DNA of 34,757 bases from Proteromonas lacertae. Taxonomy: Eukaryota > Sar > Bigyra > Opalinata > Proteromonadidae. Position numbers and translations under genes: made by a program. Under the pieces are notes generated by a model, which had not been told where the DNA came from, made no database searches, and saw only the letters and a program-made list of their open reading frames with translations. The stretch spans positions 1 through 34,757 of the forward strand of contig NGBS01000634.1 of the NCBI GenBank assembly GCA_002245135.1. Reading direction: 5' to 3'. This document shows, piece by piece, positions 31,586 through 34,757 of this stretch; position 1 is the stretch's first letter, and each line of letters starts with the position of its first letter.

Positions 31586-32281
31586 ATGCCTGTATATATC
31601 TATTTATATAAATTAATCTTATTAATCAATTATGAACTATTTTTTGAATGTTATTTCACTATTCTATTTTATTTAACCTCATTTTTATACTTATTTAGCT
31701 TCGTCAATTCCAAGTAGTTGGTAGAAAAGTTCCAACAGAACAAGAACCAAACCCAGAAATTTATAGAATGAAAGTGTTTGCTCCAAACGATGTTACAGCC
31801 AAGTCAAGATTCTGGTACTTCCTTCATGTATTACACAAGTTAAAGAAAGCTACAGGTGAAATTTTATCAGTAAATGAAGTATAAAATAGAATTTAGTTAA
31901 TTCAACAATAGATATATGAAAGAAAATTAGGAACTGTAAAGAATTATGCAGTATGGTTAAGATACAATTCAAGAAGTGGATCACACAACATGTACAAAGA
32001 AGTACGTGATGTAAGTTTAACACATGCAGTTCAAGCAGTCTGTATAACAATTAATTTTATTTTCAATAGACAACGAAATGGCTAGCAGACATAGAGCACG
32101 TGATCGATCCATCCAAATCATTAAAACTGCAGTATTACCAGCTAAGAAATGTGTAAGACCAGCTACACACACTTTCCACAATGCACATATTAAATTCCCA
32201 TTAACACATGTCAGACCACGTAGAAACCACGGTTGTGAAGCTACCTTTGTTGCTCATCGTCCACATACATTCAAACATTAG
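31586..32281 (+). CDS. RPL20: 60S ribosomal protein eL20 (L18a)
   Basis: Four exons (31586-31591, 31699-31878, 31912-32041, 32070-32281) separated by introns of 107, 33 and 28 nt. The first exon encodes only Met-Pro. The spliced product, about 175 residues, aligns without gaps to yeast eL20 across the hand-checked junctions: [74 protein letters not shown] and [10 protein letters not shown]. It is a structural component of the large ribosomal subunit. The long first intron right after the start codon is a classic ribosomal-protein gene arrangement. The inferred INTS9 start codon lies only 23 bp away on the other strand, leaving almost no promoter space unless transcription starts within INTS9. 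Confidence 0.93.
31592..31698 (+). promoter_or_regulatory. 107-nt first intron of eL20
   Basis: It begins GTATATATC and ends TTATTTAG directly before CTTCGTCAATTCC. It is about three times the typical intron length here. In yeasts the long first introns of ribosomal protein genes affect expression; a similar role here is inference. Confidence 0.5.
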
Positions 32282-32851
32282 AAAAGAGAAAAGAATGGAT
32301 GCTATTTGTGTCTGTACACTGTTAAAACAACTTAGCTCAATTTCTTTTTGTTATGGGGTTGAGGTTTTCTTGATTTATCAAAAATAGAATTTGTTATGAA
32401 AAGATATTTTTTTAAAATAAAAATATGAAGAAAAGTTGTTTACTGAAGTATAAAACAGACACTAGCAATACACACATGTAAAAGAATAGTAAGATTAAGA
32501 ATAAGCATGCAATCAATCCTATGATCAAACAAGCATCATTGAAACAAAAAAGCTGATGTTAATTTTATACTAAAAAATTCACTCACAATTTCAAAAAATT
32601 GATTCCGTTATTGAAATACCCCCTTCGAAATTATTCTCGTCAGAATCTAATTAAATAGAAAATCAAGTATTAAAAACTGATTCTGCAGTCACACCTTTTC
32701 TTCATTTCTTTTTAAATAACAAACGTATGATATAGCTATCCTTATAATACAATATTATCACATAAGCTCACTATATTTTTATCTTTTGGATTTTAGTATA
32801 TACTTATATTTTTATAGGTAATGGAAGAATAGTATTGAAAATAATGTATTC
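32282..32851. other. Intergenic, eL20 to 14-3-3
   Basis: AT-rich spacer. Close to the 14-3-3 start there is a 22-nt GTAT...TATAG unit (about 32796-32817) that could be a leader intron, followed by a short upstream ATG frame (ATG GAA GAA TAG). Nothing else is recognised. Confidence 0.4.
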
Positions 32852-33607
32852 ATGGCTCGACTTGCTGAACAAGCTGAAAGATATCAAGAAATGGTAGAAT
32901 ATATGCGTAAAGTTGCCACAACAAAGAAGAATGGTGAAGATGGTGTTCATTTAACCCTTGAAGAAAGAAACTTATTATCTGTTGCATATAAGAATGTAGT
33001 TGGTTCTCGTCGTGCATCATGGAGAGTATTATCATCACTTGAACAAAAGGAAGAAGCAAAAGGATCAGAAGATCGTGCTGCTAAAATAAAACAATTCCGT
33101 CAAGTAGTAGAAAAAGAATTAAATGATATATGTCGAGATGTATTAGGTGTATTAAACGATACTTTAATTCCAGCAAGTCAAACAGTAGAAGAAAAAGTAT
33201 TTTACTTAAAAATGGCTGGTGATTACTACAGATATTTAGCCGAATTCTTACAAGGAGCTGACGGTCAAAAAGTAATAGCTGATGCTAAAGCTGCTTATGA
33301 AAAAGCTATGAATGAAGCTACTCAAGGTAAAACACCTTTAGCACCAACAAGCCCAATTTTATTAGGCTTGGCACTTAATTTCTCAGTATTCTATTATGAA
33401 ATCTTAAATGGACCATCTGAAGCTTGTCAATTAGCTAAGAAAGCTTTTGATCAAGCTGTTGCTGAATTAGATACCTTATCTGAAGAAGATTATAAAGATG
33501 CTACACTTATTCTTCAATTATTAAGAGACAATTTAACATTATGGACATCTGACGCTGATGATAATGAAGCACCAGTTGAAAATGACTTAGAAGTTACTGA
33601 GACATAA
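32852..33607 (+). CDS. 14-3-3 protein
   Basis: A 251-residue intronless protein, the usual family length. The first signature [20 protein letters not shown] and the SSLEQKEE that follows are intact. So are DYYRYLAEF and the phosphopeptide-groove helix [15 protein letters not shown], followed by [25 protein letters not shown] and a short acidic tail. 14-3-3 dimers bind phosphoserine/threonine motifs in client proteins in the cytosol and nucleus. Codon use is regular and the frame is clean, which is useful as a quality control for this part of the sequence. Confidence 0.97.
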   Translation: MARLAEQAERYQEMVEYMRKVATTKKNGEDGVHLTLEERNLLSVAYKNVVGSRRASWRVLSSLEQKEEAKGSEDRAAKIKQFRQVVEKELNDICRDVLGVLNDTLIPASQTVEEKVFYLKMAGDYYRYLAEFLQGADGQKVIADAKAAYEKAMNEATQGKTPLAPTSPILLGLALNFSVFYYEILNGPSEACQLAKKAFDQAVAELDTLSEEDYKDATLILQLLRDNLTLWTSDADDNEAPVENDLEVTET

Positions 33608-33794
33608 AAGCTAAAGGGGGTTAACCTTAATTTCCTTTTTTATTAAAATATTGTTGTATATTATAGGGTTAAATACATATCATTTCACATTAAACTGTCT
33701 AGAGATTAGAATATTGCCATTAATTTATCAAAGAAACAATATTGATTCAAACATTTTGGCTTGACAATACACATCAAAAAAAAATCTTTCTTCT

Positions 33795-34757
33795 ATGGGA
33801 TTCTTTGGAAAAGGTAAATTATCTAAAAAACCAACAACTCCAAAAGCTGAGCCAGACACACCTCCTCCTGCAGCAGCACCAGAACCAGCAGTGATGACTT
33901 ATTTGGTGGTTTAAATGTCGGTCCTCCAGATGCAGGAGGTGCAGATGCCGCTCCACAAGCAGCTGAAGATGATTTATTTGGAGGAATGTCAGTTAATGCA
34001 GCTGGATCTGATAATGCAGAGATTTATTTGGTGGATTGAGTGTACCAGCTCCTGCTCCATCTCGTGATGTATCTCATTCTGCTAGTCAAATCCGTTCTAC
34101 GAACAAAGCACAACCATTAAGATCAAATTCTTCAAGAGCCAATGTACCAGCTGCACCACCCTCACCAAAATTGCCAGTAGGTGGAGATCCAGTACAAAAA
34201 TTCCATACAACTTATGGAATGGGTTGTCAAAAGTTAATTCAAGAATTTACACTAGCAGGCAATGAAGAAATCGAAACCAAGTCAAAGTTAACTCAATTAG
34301 AAGAAGTTCGTAAGAAATTAAAAGAAGAATTGTTAGAGAGTGAAAAACTCAAAATAGTGCTTTAGCTAGTGAGGATTACACAACAGCTGATGCAATGGAT
34401 CAACAAATAAAGACATTACGTCAAAAATTGACTGTTTTAGAACAGCAAAGAAATGCAGGTAAACAAATTAACAGATTCTCGAAAGAAAAAATTAGACAAA
34501 TTGAACAAGCAAATCCAAGCTGAAGATCAAAGTAAAAATGGTTTAGATGGTGTATTAAAGAGTAAAGAAAATGATTATAACAAATTAACTGATGATCATA
34601 CAAAATCCTATACGATGTTGTTAGGTAAATATACAACTTTATTGCAACAAACAAATGAAAGTGAAAATAAGAATTTAGAGAATCAAACATACTGTGAAAA
34701 TGAGAATAAAGAGATCGAACAAAAGATATATGATGAATGTAAAGACAGTAGTGATGA
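33795..34757 (+). CDS. DLFGG-motif coiled-coil protein, runs off window
   Basis: Starting at ATGGGATTC, the protein begins MGFFGKGKLSKKP. It then has three spaced (D)DLFGG motifs in Ala/Pro-rich sequence, a Ser-rich linker, and a long coiled coil (FHTTYGMGCQKLIQEF ... DYTTADAMDQQIKTLRQKL ... KKKLDKLNKQIQAEDQ) that continues past the window end. The part around SEDYTTADAMDQQI resembles a UVR-type helical hairpin. The N terminus could be lipidated or membrane-associated (MGFFGKG), but this is speculative. Four single-base frame changes are needed: near 33892, 34019-34022, 34355 and 34458. One is within an A run. I do not recognise the family. The number of changes makes sequence error or a decaying gene both plausible. 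Confidence 0.5.

Noticed and set aside
34444-34474. 16-nt GTAA...CAG stretch that would restore frame in the DLFGG gene, and 13-nt GT...AG stretches near 31410 and 29070
   Set aside because: They break the GTAT...TAG rule seen in almost all supported introns, are shorter than any of them, and GT...AG pairs of the needed length arise easily by chance. One-base errors explain them as well.

Overview
This is a nuclear window from an AT-rich unicellular eukaryote whose lineage I cannot name. The evidence is spliced genes for RNA polymerase II subunit RPB7, TAF6, Integrator subunit 9, a Tra2-type splicing factor, ribosomal proteins eL32 and eL20, 14-3-3 and glycogen branching enzyme. A ZMYND12 orthologue, a cilium/flagellum-linked family, suggests a lineage that makes cilia or did so recently. 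The standard genetic code fits, with TAA, TAG and TGA all ending genes. I infer more than 30 introns. All but two are 25-47 nt, all but one begin GTAT, and all but two end TAG. The two long ones sit in TRA2 (209 nt) and eL20 (107 nt), both in families known for splicing-based control.

Layout. 1-2804 is a foreign-looking, GC-richer block with decayed cysteine-rich and coiled-coil reading frames. It ends at about 2.8 kb in a near-perfect 203-nt palindrome, where host-like AT-rich DNA begins. 4.0-9.2 kb holds two tandem minus-strand P-loop NTPases of the Crinkler/RHS type. The upstream one carries two SPRY-like repeats, and the downstream one carries a likely restriction-endonuclease-fold tail. 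9.5-18.9 kb is a dense housekeeping block: TRA2 <-> RPB7 (90-bp shared promoter), ZMYND12 <-> eL32, a HEAT-repeat protein, and TAF6 <-> a TFIIB/BRF-like factor (65-bp shared promoter). 19.2-21.7 kb encodes a branching enzyme with an extra N-terminal CBM20 starch-binding domain. 22.2-22.9 kb encodes a small CxxC protein. 23.1-29.6 kb holds a divergent pair: a pseudokinase fused to leucine-rich repeats, and a kinase with two copies of an unknown domain and a C-terminal membrane anchor. 29.7-34.8 kb holds a small unknown gene, INTS9, eL20, 14-3-3 and a DLFGG-motif coiled-coil gene cut by the window end.

A cross-cutting oddity is that five otherwise well-conserved or coherent genes (TAF6, the TFIIB-like gene, the anchored kinase, INTS9 and the DLFGG gene) each need one or more single-base frame changes. 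Their neighbours read cleanly through longer frames. This may be residual assembly indels, or in some places real frameshifting. The TAF6 site reads CTT AGC T, which resembles known +1 shift sites. Gene models below were spliced by hand from frame continuity and family similarity recalled from memory; no database search was run.
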